Source of the DNA: UBA4738 sp002413305
GTDB lineage: Bacteria > Actinomycetota > UBA4738
Reading direction: 5' to 3'
Length of the DNA stretch: 54,352 nucleotides
NCBI GenBank assembly: GCA_036847185.1
Contig: DAIUAM010000022.1
Span: 1 to 54,352 of the forward strand
Numbering within the stretch: the first letter of the stretch is position 1; every line of letters begins with the position of its first letter. Shown here one piece after another: positions 17,468-25,550 of this stretch. Under the pieces are notes generated by a model that saw nothing but the letters and a program-made list of their open reading frames with translations, searched no databases and was not told the origin of the DNA. Position numbers and translations under genes: made by a program.

Positions 17468-18505
17468 TCACCCCCTCGCCACGGCCGGCTCTGCGTCCAC
17501 CGCGAAGGCATCGATCATGGCTTCCACATCGTCGCCCAGCGGATACAGGATCGGGCAGGTACAGCCGGCTTCGACGTACTCGCGAACCTTGGCCCGGCAC
17601 TCCTCAGGCGTGCCGGAGGCCGAGATCATCTGGACGGCCTCGTCGGGAACCAGCTTCATGGCCCGGTGGATCTCCTCCGGGCCGGCCGGCCAGGTCATGA
17701 CCCGGCCGATCTCCTCGATCAGTTCGGGGTCCACGCCGCTGGCCTTCATGATGTGCGGCTGCTGCCCGAGGTACTGGGTGAGCAGCTCGCGAGCCCGGTC
17801 CAGCGCGACCTCCCGATCCTCGTCGAGCGAGCACACGACCAGCTGGGGCCGGTCGATGTCCTCCACCTTCCTTCCCACCCGGTCGGCCCCCGCCTGCAGC
17901 GCCTCCAGCGCGTCACGGTTGTACTTCGGGCTGACCATGTAGTTCAGCACCACGCCGTCGGCGATCTCCCCGGCCAGCTCCATCATCTTCATCCCGGTCG
18001 CCCCGATGTAGATCGGGACGTCCTTCGCCTTCCGCTCGCCGTGCACGATGTCCAGCTCGATGTCGTCGACGTGGACGAACTCGCCGTGGAACGTGACCCG
18101 CTCCATGGCCAGCAGGCGGCGGACCGTTTCGACGTACTCCCGCATGGCCTGCAACGGCTTCGTCCGGGTGATCCCGACCTTCGACGCCAGCGGATCCCAC
18201 CAGGCCCCGATGCCCAGGATGATCCTCCCCGGGGCCAGGTCGTCCAGCGTGGAGAACGTCGCCGCCATCAGCCCCACGTTGCGCGTCCAGTTGTTGACCA
18301 CGCCCGAGCCGATCTTGATGCGCTCGGTCGACGCGGCGAACGCCGCCATCGGCACGGTCGCCTCCCGCACCAGCCGGCTCTCCGCCTGCCACACCGCTTC
18401 GAAGCCGCGCTCCTCGGCGTACTGCGCGTACCGGATCCCCTCGCGGATCGGATGCTTGTCCTGCAAGTACATCGCGACCCGCCCCTCGCTCCGCACCGGA
18501 CTCAT
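17468..18505 (-). CDS. LLM-class (F420-type) flavin-dependent oxidoreductase
   Basis: 345 residues, luciferase-like TIM barrel of the mer/F420-dependent type. Seen: the opening RVAMYLQDKHPIREGIRYAQ, EERGFEAVWQAES, the IKIGSGVVNNWTRN strand, LDDLAPGRIILGIGAWW and VPIYIGATG. Cofactor is F420 or FMN by family; F420 is more likely in an actinobacterium. It sits between ssnA and the FAD subunit in a tight minus-strand run. ATG 18505 with GGGGTGA is preferred over 18535, which would overlap ssnA by 23 bases. A redox step in a purine-type pathway done by such an enzyme would be new to me. Confidence 0.85.
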   Translation of the reverse strand: MSPVRSEGRVAMYLQDKHPIREGIRYAQYAEERGFEAVWQAESRLVREATVPMAAFAASTERIKIGSGVVNNWTRNVGLMAATFSTLDDLAPGRIILGIGAWWDPLASKVGITRTKPLQAMREYVETVRRLLAMERVTFHGEFVHVDDIELDIVHGERKAKDVPIYIGATGMKMMELAGEIADGVVLNYMVSPKYNRDALEALQAGADRVGRKVEDIDRPQLVVCSLDEDREVALDRARELLTQYLGQQPHIMKASGVDPELIEEIGRVMTWPAGPEEIHRAMKLVPDEAVQMISASGTPEECRAKVREYVEAGCTCPILYPLGDDVEAMIDAFAVDAEPAVARG

Positions 18506-18512
18506 CTGCAGG

Positions 18513-19835
18513 TCACCCCTTCGGTTCGAACTCATGCGGGCCGATCTTCTCGAGGCGGTCCCACAGCCGGTCGGCCGCCTCCGCCGTCCCGGCCACGAGC
18601 TTGTCCTGGTCGAGCTTGGCCAACCGCCGGTCCCGGACCACCACCTCGCCGTTCACGAAGGCGTCCCGGACGTGGCGTTCGCCGAACCCGAAGATCCAGT
18701 GTCCGGCCACGTTGGCTCCGGACAGCGGCGTGGGGGCCGGGTACTCCAGAACGATCAGATCGGCCGGCGCGCCGGCTTCGATCCGTCCCAGCGCGTCCTC
18801 CCCGAACGTCCGTCCCGCGAACCGCGCGCCTTCCGCGAGCCACGCGAGGGGCTCGGCAGGCGACGCGGACACGTCGTCCTCGCGGGCTCGCCAGTAGGCG
18901 ACCTTCGACTCCGCGAACAGGTCCCCGCCGATCCCGTCCGTGCCGAGCGCCACGCGTGGAAGCTTCGCCACGGGCGCCCGCCCCACCGAGTTGTTCATGT
19001 TCGAACGCGGGTTGTGGGCGACGGTGGCCCCCGACGCGCGGATCAGCGAGATCTCTCGCTCGTCGACGTGGACGCTGTGCGCGAGCAACGCGTCCTCGTT
19101 CAGTGCCCCAGCGTCGGCGAGCCGCTCGACGGTCCGGACCCCGAACCGGGCACGCGCGTCCCGTTCGTCCGCTTCGTCCTCCGCCACATGGACGTGGACC
19201 CCGGTCCCCGTCTCCCGGGCGGCCTCCACGCAGGCCGCCAGCGTCTGGTCGGAGAGCGTGAAGGACGCGTGCCCGCCGATCATCCCCCGGGTCAACGCTC
19301 GGCTCGAGACACCGCGCAGGAACCGGCGGTTCTCCTCCACACCGGCCGCGGCCCGCTCGGGACCGTCACGGTCGGTGACCTCGTAGCAGAGGACCGAACG
19401 GATCCCCAGCGACTCCAGGGCTTCGGCGATCACGTCCAGCGACCCGTCGATCGCGTTCGGCGACGCGTGGTGATCGACCAGCGTGGTCGTCCCCGAGAGC
19501 AGCGCCTCCATGCCACCCGCCAGCGCCGACGCGCGAACCAGTTCCTCGTCCAGCGCGCGGTCGAGCCGCCACCACACCCGCTGCAGGATCTGCAGGAAGT
19601 TCGCCGGAGGTTCGAGCGCGTAGGGCATCCCGCGGGCCAGCGCCGAATACAGGTGCGTGTGCGCGCAGACGTTGCCGGGGATCACCAGGCAACCGGAGAC
19701 GTCGAACCGCTCCCCGCCCGGCGGCGCCGTCCCCACCGCGACCATCCGGCCGCCCTCGATCAGCACGTCGCCGGCGGTCACCGACGGCGGGTCGAGCGAG
19801 GTGAGGACGGTTCCCCCGGTGAGCGCGAGGCCCAT
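18513..19835 (-). CDS. ssnA: SsnA-like aminohydrolase (amidohydrolase superfamily)
   Basis: 440 residues, close in length to E. coli SsnA (442). It shares signature stretches with that family: CAHTHLYSALARG (HxH metal ligands), WWRLDRALDEE, TTLVDHHASP, GGHASFTL, HVHVAEDEADE, the SNMNNSVG segment and LGTDGIGGD with the metal Asp. SsnA-type enzymes belong with cytosine/guanine deaminases and Atz-type chlorohydrolases; the gene is a fixed companion of xdhD clusters. Here it lies 18 bases downstream of the XdhD-like gene. The likely reaction is hydrolytic deamination of a purine-derived ring; the exact substrate is not established by sequence. Confidence 0.88.
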   Translation of the reverse strand: MGLALTGGTVLTSLDPPSVTAGDVLIEGGRMVAVGTAPPGGERFDVSGCLVIPGNVCAHTHLYSALARGMPYALEPPANFLQILQRVWWRLDRALDEELVRASALAGGMEALLSGTTTLVDHHASPNAIDGSLDVIAEALESLGIRSVLCYEVTDRDGPERAAAGVEENRRFLRGVSSRALTRGMIGGHASFTLSDQTLAACVEAARETGTGVHVHVAEDEADERDARARFGVRTVERLADAGALNEDALLAHSVHVDEREISLIRASGATVAHNPRSNMNNSVGRAPVAKLPRVALGTDGIGGDLFAESKVAYWRAREDDVSASPAEPLAWLAEGARFAGRTFGEDALGRIEAGAPADLIVLEYPAPTPLSGANVAGHWIFGFGERHVRDAFVNGEVVVRDRRLAKLDQDKLVAGTAEAADRLWDRLEKIGPHEFEPKG

Positions 19836-19853
19836 GGCCGCCCCCGCGCGCCC

Positions 19854-22496
19854 TCAGTGGCTCCGCGCGCCGACCAGGCGCGGTTCGCAGTGGAGGGCTG
19901 CCGGCGAGTCCTTCATCGGCAACCGGTTCCGCCGCACCCCGTCGAACTCGTACAGGGCGCCCGCCACCGCCGAGGCCGTCGGGACCAGCGCGATCTCACC
20001 CACGCCCTTCGCGCCGTACGGACCTTCGGGCTGGGCCTCCTCGACGAAGATGCATTCCACCGGCGGCATCCCGGTGGGCGGGATGATGTGCAGCGACTTC
20101 AGCGTGTCGGTCTTCACGAACCCGCCTTCGACCACGAACTCCTCGGTCAGCGCGTGCCCAAGCCCCATGTGCACCGCCCCTTCGATCTGTCCCTCCAGGA
20201 GCGTCGGGTTCATCACCTTGCCGACGTCGTGGGCGGCGATGAATCGCTCGATGTGGCCCTCGCCGCCCAGGATCACCACCTGGGTGGCCCAGCCGTAGGC
20301 GAAGTGGGTCGGCCCCCCGTCCGGTCCCTGCTGCGGCCGGTAGGTGGGTTGCATGTCGACCCGTCCCTCGAACTCCCTGCCGGCCAGTCCGTCCAGCGTC
20401 CCGCCGTTTAGCGCGGCCTTCAGGTTCTTCGCTGCGGCGATCACACCCAGGCCGCCCAGCACGGTCCCCCGCGACGCGGTGGTCTGGCCGGCGTCGAGGT
20501 CGTGCGATGTGTCCACCACGACGTGGACCCGGTCGGCGGGCAGGCCGAGCTCTTCGCATGCGACCTGCTGGAGCACCGTGTGGACCCCCTGGCCCATCTC
20601 GGTCCACGAATGGAAGACGGTCACACTGCCGTCGCCCTCGACGCGGAGGACGGCCTTACCGAACTCGGGGATCCCGTTCCCGACCCCCGTGTTCTTCGCG
20701 GCGCAACCGATCCCGACCGCCTTGCCGTCGGCCTTCGCCTGATAGTAAAGATCCTTTACTGCTTCGAGCGTCTTCCTCACGCCGACCCCCGGGCCGAGGA
20801 TCTGCCCGGTCCCGAACCGGTCGCCCGCGGAGACGGCGTTGCGCCACCGGATCTCCCAGCCGTCGATCCCCACCTTCTCGGCCAGGCGGTCGAGGCACCC
20901 CTCGATGGCGAAGTTCGCCTGGTTCGAACCGAACCCTCGCATGGCGCCGCACGGAGGGTTGTTCGTGTAGACGGCGCGGGCCTCCACGTCCACGTTGTCC
21001 ACCGAATAGACGCTGCACGCGTGCCCGGACGCCCGCTCGAGGACGGCGTTGCCGACCGAGGCGTACGCGCCGGTGTCACCGACGATCCGCGCCTTCACCG
21101 CGACCAGGTGACCCTCGTGGTCGCAGCCGACCGTGTACTCCATGGTCAGCGGATGGCGCTTCGAATGGAACCGCATGCTCTCCTTGCGGGTGAGGGTGAT
21201 CTTCACCGGCCGGCCGGTCTTGGAGGCAAGCAGGGTGGCGTGAGCCTGGACGTTCAGGTCCTCCTTCGCCCCGAACGCCCCCCCGTTACTGACCTGGGTG
21301 ACCTTCACCTGCTCGTCGCGGAGAGCCATGAACGAGGCGACCTGCTCCCGGTCGTGCCACACGCCCTGGCCCTGCGAGTACACCTGGAACGAACCGCCCT
21401 CCTGGGGCACGGCGAGCGCGGACTCGGGCTCCAGGAACGCGTGCTCGATGAACTGCGTCCGGAACGTCTCGTGGACCACGTGCGCCGCCGATGCCAGCGC
21501 CGCGTCGGCATCGCCCCGCTTCACCGTGGAAAGCGAAAGCAGGTTCCGGTCGCGGTCGAAGGCCCAGTCCGCCTCGGGATGCAGCACCGGCGCCCCGGGC
21601 TCCATCGCCTGGAGCGGGTCGGTGAGCGGTTCGAGCACCTCGTACTCGACCTCCACCAGCTCGGCCGCCTCGCGCGCGGCCGACCGCGTCTCCGCCGCCA
21701 CCACGGCCAGCACGTCGCCCACGTACCGGGTGTCCTCCCCCTCGGCCACGAACTGGGGCCAGTCCGGGAAGATGTCGCCCTGGGAGCGCGCGCCGGGCAC
21801 GTCGGCCGCCGTGACGACCGCCTCAACTCCGGGATGGGCCGCCGCCTTCGACGTGTCGATCCGAAGGACCTTGGCCCGCGGGTGGTCGGCGAATCGAACC
21901 GCCCCGTGCAGCATCCCCGGCTCGTGCATGTCGTTCACGTACGGCTTGTCGCCGAGCGCCAGCTCCTTGCCGCGGTAGCGCGCGGCGCGCGAACCGACCC
22001 GACCGCTCGTGTCGAGCGCGGGGAGCGGGTCGCCGCGCCGGACGCCGGCGGCGAGCTCCACCGCGTCGATGATCTTCACGTAGCCGGTGCACCGGCAGAG
22101 GTTCCCCGCCAGGGCCCGGGCGATCTCGTCGCGCGAGGGATCGGGACGCTTGTCGAGCATCGCCTCGGACTTCATGACGATCCCGGGCGAACAGAACCCA
22201 CACTGGGAGGCCCCGGCAGCGACGAACGCGTGCGCCCATTCGTCCCGCCGCTCCGGCGAGAGCCCTTCGAGGGTGGTGACGTGGCGGCCGCTGGCCCGGA
22301 TCGCGGGCTGGGCGCACGACACGACGGCCTTCCCTTCAACCATCACCGTGCAGGCCCCGCACGACCCCTCGGGCGCGCAGCCGTCCTTCATGGACGTCAG
22401 GCCGCAATGCTCGCGGAGGAGATCCAAGAGGCTGATCCCGTCGGGAACCTCGGCGGCCCGGCGCTCCCCGTTCAGCGTGAAGTCGATGGTGCCCAT
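19854..22496 (-). CDS. XdhD-like (Se-dependent XDH family) fused 2Fe-2S / molybdenum hydroxylase
   Basis: 880 residues. Residues 1-155 are the iron-sulfur part (CAPEGSCGACTV, then CGFCSPG and CRCTGY); residues about 165-880 are the molybdopterin part (NGGAFGAKEDL, MRGFGSNQANF, EMGQGVHTVLQQ, GAKGVGE with the catalytic Glu). This fused Fe-S/Mo layout without FAD is that of the selenium-dependent xanthine dehydrogenase family and E. coli XdhD (YgfN). The selenium in that family is a labile cofactor atom, not selenocysteine, and no in-frame TGA is present. It would hydroxylate a purine such as hypoxanthine or xanthine. The start follows GGGGAGGGG. It leads the six-gene minus-strand run 22496-13703. 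Confidence 0.88.
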   Translation of the reverse strand: MGTIDFTLNGERRAAEVPDGISLLDLLREHCGLTSMKDGCAPEGSCGACTVMVEGKAVVSCAQPAIRASGRHVTTLEGLSPERRDEWAHAFVAAGASQCGFCSPGIVMKSEAMLDKRPDPSRDEIARALAGNLCRCTGYVKIIDAVELAAGVRRGDPLPALDTSGRVGSRAARYRGKELALGDKPYVNDMHEPGMLHGAVRFADHPRAKVLRIDTSKAAAHPGVEAVVTAADVPGARSQGDIFPDWPQFVAEGEDTRYVGDVLAVVAAETRSAAREAAELVEVEYEVLEPLTDPLQAMEPGAPVLHPEADWAFDRDRNLLSLSTVKRGDADAALASAAHVVHETFRTQFIEHAFLEPESALAVPQEGGSFQVYSQGQGVWHDREQVASFMALRDEQVKVTQVSNGGAFGAKEDLNVQAHATLLASKTGRPVKITLTRKESMRFHSKRHPLTMEYTVGCDHEGHLVAVKARIVGDTGAYASVGNAVLERASGHACSVYSVDNVDVEARAVYTNNPPCGAMRGFGSNQANFAIEGCLDRLAEKVGIDGWEIRWRNAVSAGDRFGTGQILGPGVGVRKTLEAVKDLYYQAKADGKAVGIGCAAKNTGVGNGIPEFGKAVLRVEGDGSVTVFHSWTEMGQGVHTVLQQVACEELGLPADRVHVVVDTSHDLDAGQTTASRGTVLGGLGVIAAAKNLKAALNGGTLDGLAGREFEGRVDMQPTYRPQQGPDGGPTHFAYGWATQVVILGGEGHIERFIAAHDVGKVMNPTLLEGQIEGAVHMGLGHALTEEFVVEGGFVKTDTLKSLHIIPPTGMPPVECIFVEEAQPEGPYGAKGVGEIALVPTASAVAGALYEFDGVRRNRLPMKDSPAALHCEPRLVGARSH

Positions 22497-22666
22497 CCCC
22501 TCCCCTTCCTCGAAGGACGAGGCAGCGGCGAACGAAGCGACCGGGGCCTCGGGGGCAGTCTCTCACTGTCGCCGGCACGCACCCGGGGCGGAGGTCCCGG
22601 CACACAAGGGTCGGTCTGCCCTGCTGCGGCGTCCCCACGACGGCGGGTACCTGCCGTCCGGTCTTC

Positions 22667-22695
22667 ATGCTTGCGCTCGTTCAACAGATTGTCAA
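22667..22695 (-). promoter_or_regulatory. Candidate promoter of the XdhD-ssnA-XDH run
   Basis: Reading leftward, TTGACA (22695-22690), 17 bases, then AAGCAT (22672-22667): a perfect -35 and a weak -10, about 170 bases before the ATG. A second TTGACAGATCGG lies at 22761-22750. The spacer contains ATCTGTTGAAC, resembling GTTTGTTGAAA in the other divergent region of the cluster (29496-29506). No transcript evidence. Confidence 0.35.
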
Positions 22696-22859
22696 GGCGG
22701 CGATCGGACTCTCTCACTGGGAGCCGGCTCCAAGGACCCGGTCGGTTCGCCGATCTGTCAATCCGGGGGACATGCGGAGGGGGGCCCGGTCCCGTTGGTG
22801 GCCCGGCCGGCATGCGCTACCGTCGGCACGCTTCTTGTCGCAGGCCGGGGGTCGCTTGC

Positions 22860-23477
22860 ATGCACGATATCGGGTTGGTCGCTGCCGGGTTCGGGCTGGG
22901 CGTGGCGCTCGGCGTGCTGCCCGGGCCCGTCCAGATGCTGCTCCTGACCGAATCGCTTCGGGGCGGGACGGGACGCGGCTTCGCGGCGATGCTTGGGGCC
23001 AACGGGACGTTCGGCTTGCTGATCTTCGCCCTGGCGGCCGGCCTCTCGTTCCATCCACCGGGCGGCCCAGCGCTGCGCGCGATCGAAGGGGCCGGTGGCG
23101 CGTTCCTGTTGTGGCTGGCCTGGGACGCGATGCGGTCGACGGCCAGGATCGAAAGCGCCGGGGCCGCTCACCGGGGCCCGGCCCCGGCTGTGCGGGGGGT
23201 TCTGGCGGTGCTCCTCAACCCCGCAGTCTGGATCTTCCTGGCCACCACGGCGTCTGCGGTGGTCCTGGACGCGGCCCGGACCGGCGGTCGCCCACTGGCA
23301 CTGGTGATCGCCGCGGCGATGATCGTCGGGCTGATGGCCATGGACGGGACGATGGTCCTGCTCGGCGGCGGAGGTCGGCGGCTCGGGGCTCGGATCGCCC
23401 GGATGGCCACGCCGGTCTTCGCCGTGGGCCTGGGGATCTTCGGCGTCCTCCTGCTGGTACGCGCCCTCACGCCGTGA
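22860..23477 (+). CDS. LysE/RhtB-family exporter
   Basis: 205 residues with five to six hydrophobic helices. The opening GFGLGVALGVLPGPVQMLLL with Pro-Gly-Pro is the family signature, followed by GFAAMLGANGTFGLLI and GGAFLLWLAWDAM. LysE/RhtB proteins export amino acids or related small molecules across the inner membrane. It sits alone on the plus strand inside the minus-strand catabolic run and divergent from the XdhD-like gene, suggesting it removes a cluster-derived amino acid or toxic intermediate. ATG 22860 behind GCCGGGGG. Confidence 0.82.
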   Translation: MHDIGLVAAGFGLGVALGVLPGPVQMLLLTESLRGGTGRGFAAMLGANGTFGLLIFALAAGLSFHPPGGPALRAIEGAGGAFLLWLAWDAMRSTARIESAGAAHRGPAPAVRGVLAVLLNPAVWIFLATTASAVVLDAARTGGRPLALVIAAAMIVGLMAMDGTMVLLGGGGRRLGARIARMATPVFAVGLGIFGVLLLVRALTP

Positions 23478-23499
23478 GCGTCGGCCCGGTTGCCGACGC
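23478..23499. terminator. Bidirectional hairpin between convergent genes
   Basis: Perfect 8-bp stem GCGTCGGC/GCCGACGC with a 6-base loop, starting at the base after the exporter's stop and 30 bases from the carbamate kinase stop on the other strand. There is no long T-run, so termination strength is uncertain. Confidence 0.5.
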
Positions 23500-23528
23500 A
23501 CGAGCTGTTTCGCCCTCCGGGGAGGCGA

Positions 23529-24479
23529 TCAGTCCGGCGTGAACCTTGTCCCCGTCTCGCCCGCCAGAGCGCGTTCGACATTCTCCGGGTTCGTCACCAG
23601 CGCCTCGCGGCCGCCCTGCTCCAGGAAGGACACGATGGCCTCGATCTTCGGAGCCATGCTCCCCTTCGCGAAGTGCGTCCCCTCGGCGAGGTACCGCTTC
23701 GCCTGCTCCAGCGTGACGTGGTCGACCCACTCCTGGTCGGGCTGGCCGAAGCGGAGCGCGACCTTTTCCACGGCGGTGCTGATGACCAGCAGCTCGGCCT
23801 TCAGCCGCGCAGCGAGCAACGCGGTCGCCCGGTCCTTGTCGATGACCGCGGCCACGCCGGACAGGTTCCCTTCGGCGTCGGCCACCACGGGGATCCCTCC
23901 GCCACCCGCCGCGATGACCACCAGCCCCGCATCGATCAATGCTCGGATGGCCTCCTCCTCGACGATGCGGACCGGTTGGGGCGAGGCCACCACCCGTCGC
24001 CATCCCCGGCCGGCATCCTCCATCACGTCCCAGCCTTCCTCGTCCCGACGGCGGATCGCTTCGGCTTCCTCCATGTACGAACCGATCGGCTTGGAGGGAG
24101 TCTTGAAGGCGGGATCGTCGGCCGCCACCTCGGTCTGGGTGACCACCGTGGCGGCCGACCTGCCGATGCCCAGCCGGGCGAAGTCGTTGTAAAGGTTCTG
24201 CTGGAGCGCGTAGCCGATCGCGCCCTGCGTGTCGGCGCCGACGACGTCCAGCGGGATCTCGTGGAGCTCGTGGGCGGCGATCTCCGACCGGCGAAGGATG
24301 AACCCGACCTGCGGCCCGTTGCCGTGCGTGATCACCACGTTCCACCCGGCCTTGATCATGCCCGCGATGTGCCAGCAGGTCTCGCCGGCGGCGATGTACT
24401 GGTCCCGCACCGACTGATGCATCTTGTCCTTGATCAGCGAGTTGCCGCCGATCGCGATCACCGCCGTCTTCCCAGCCAT
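23529..24479 (-). CDS. arcC: Carbamate kinase
   Basis: 316 residues, standard length. It transfers phosphate from carbamoyl phosphate to ADP, giving ATP, CO2 and ammonia. Family motifs are complete: AIGGNSLI, THGNGPQVG, IVEEEAIRALIDAG, the AAGGGGIPV glycine loop, VIDKDRATALLA with the catalytic Lys, and HFAKGSMAPKIEA. It closes the five-gene minus run 29470-23529 that also carries two carbamoyltransferases, so the run could yield ATP from carbamoylated intermediates, as carbamate kinase (YqeA) is thought to do in the E. coli cluster. Confidence 0.95.
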   Translation of the reverse strand: MAGKTAVIAIGGNSLIKDKMHQSVRDQYIAAGETCWHIAGMIKAGWNVVITHGNGPQVGFILRRSEIAAHELHEIPLDVVGADTQGAIGYALQQNLYNDFARLGIGRSAATVVTQTEVAADDPAFKTPSKPIGSYMEEAEAIRRRDEEGWDVMEDAGRGWRRVVASPQPVRIVEEEAIRALIDAGLVVIAAGGGGIPVVADAEGNLSGVAAVIDKDRATALLAARLKAELLVISTAVEKVALRFGQPDQEWVDHVTLEQAKRYLAEGTHFAKGSMAPKIEAIVSFLEQGGREALVTNPENVERALAGETGTRFTPD

Positions 24480-24558
24480 GTCCCGTCCCCTCGAAAGATG
24501 GAGCGTCCCCCGGGCCGCCGTACCCGTGGCCCGGGCTCGCTCGCGACCCGTCCGCGCT

Positions 24559-25536
24559 CTAGCTCATCGTCAAGGCCATGACGGCCTTCTGGCCGTGCAG
24601 GCGGTTCTCGGCCTGGTCGTACACGACCGAATGCGCGCCGTCGATCACCGCGTCGGCCACCTCGACGCCCCGGTCGGCCGGGAGCGGATGCATGTAGATG
24701 GCGTCGTCGTTCGCCATCCCGATCCGGCGCTCGTCGGTGATCCAGTCGGGGTACTTGTCGATGATCCGCTTGCCCTCCTCCTCATCGGTGGTGGTGAGCA
24801 GGGCGCCCCAGGACTTCGCGTACACGACGTCGGCACCCTTCATGCCCTCGTCGAAGTCTTCGACGATCTCGAAGCCGACGTGGGCGCGGGCAGCGTTCTC
24901 CCGGGCCTGGTCCAGGATCTCCGGCATGAGCTTGAACTCCGGCGGATGGGTCAGCCGGACGTTCATGCCGAACCGGGGCAGGAGCAGCGCCAGCGATTGC
25001 GGGGCGCTGATCGGCTTCTGGTACGAGGCGGCGTACGCCCAGCTGATGTTCGCCGTCCGGCCCCGAGGGTCACCGAACTGCTCGATGATCGTCATCAGGT
25101 CGGCCAGGGCCTGGTGCGGGTGGTAGATGTCGCACTGCATGTTCAGCACGGGTACCCGCGAGGCCTCGGCCACCTCCCGCTGGTACGTGTTGCCGGACTT
25201 CCAGTCGATCTGCCGGATGGCGATCCCGTCGTTGTACCGGCCCAGGATCTCCCCGATCTCCTTCGCGGTGTCGCCGTGGCTGATCTGGGTCGTCCGGCTC
25301 TCGATGAACTGGGCGTGCCCGCCGAGCTGGGCCATGCCCGCTTCGAACGAGGCGCGGGTCCTGGTGGAGGAGAAGAAGAACAGCATGGCCAGAACCTTGT
25401 CCTCGAGCAACGGGTGGCGGATCCCGAGGGCCCGCTGCCGCTTCAGCTCGAAGGCCACGTCGAGGATCGTGTCGAGCTCGCCCTTGGTGAACTCCTGGAG
25501 GGTGATGCAATCGCGACCGCGGAGATGCGTCTGCAT
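24559..25536 (-). CDS. YgeW-like (knotted-type) carbamoyltransferase
   Basis: 325 residues. The carbamoyl-phosphate loop is FFSSTRTRASFE; also visible are RTTQISHGDTAKEI, the LNMQCDIYHPHQALADL segment and the WAYAASYQKPISAPQSL stretch, which parallels the WAYSPSYGKPLSVPQ of E. coli YgeW and marks the knotted AOTC/SOTC-like subgroup. HPLPAD near the end is the second-substrate side. It is shorter than YgeW (396 residues): it lacks the N-terminal extension and a C-terminal insert. The substrate is not ornithine on present evidence; it would release carbamoyl phosphate for the neighbouring carbamate kinase if run catabolically. Confidence 0.82.
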   Translation of the reverse strand: MQTHLRGRDCITLQEFTKGELDTILDVAFELKRQRALGIRHPLLEDKVLAMLFFFSSTRTRASFEAGMAQLGGHAQFIESRTTQISHGDTAKEIGEILGRYNDGIAIRQIDWKSGNTYQREVAEASRVPVLNMQCDIYHPHQALADLMTIIEQFGDPRGRTANISWAYAASYQKPISAPQSLALLLPRFGMNVRLTHPPEFKLMPEILDQARENAARAHVGFEIVEDFDEGMKGADVVYAKSWGALLTTTDEEEGKRIIDKYPDWITDERRIGMANDDAIYMHPLPADRGVEVADAVIDGAHSVVYDQAENRLHGQKAVMALTMS

Positions 25537-25550
25537 GTCCGAACGCCCCC

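Noticed and set aside
19854..22496. Selenocysteine in the Se-dependent XDH-like protein
   Set aside because: No in-frame TGA is present; in this family selenium is a labile cofactor atom, not an encoded residue.
20502..22859. Plus-strand open frame running from the XdhD-like gene into the exporter
   Set aside because: Only the last 205 codons (from 22860) look like protein; the rest is antisense to the fused Mo hydroxylase.
22497..22859. A purine or xanthine riboswitch before the XdhD-like gene
   Set aside because: No purine-aptamer core or conserved paired junction could be traced by eye in this GC-rich stretch.
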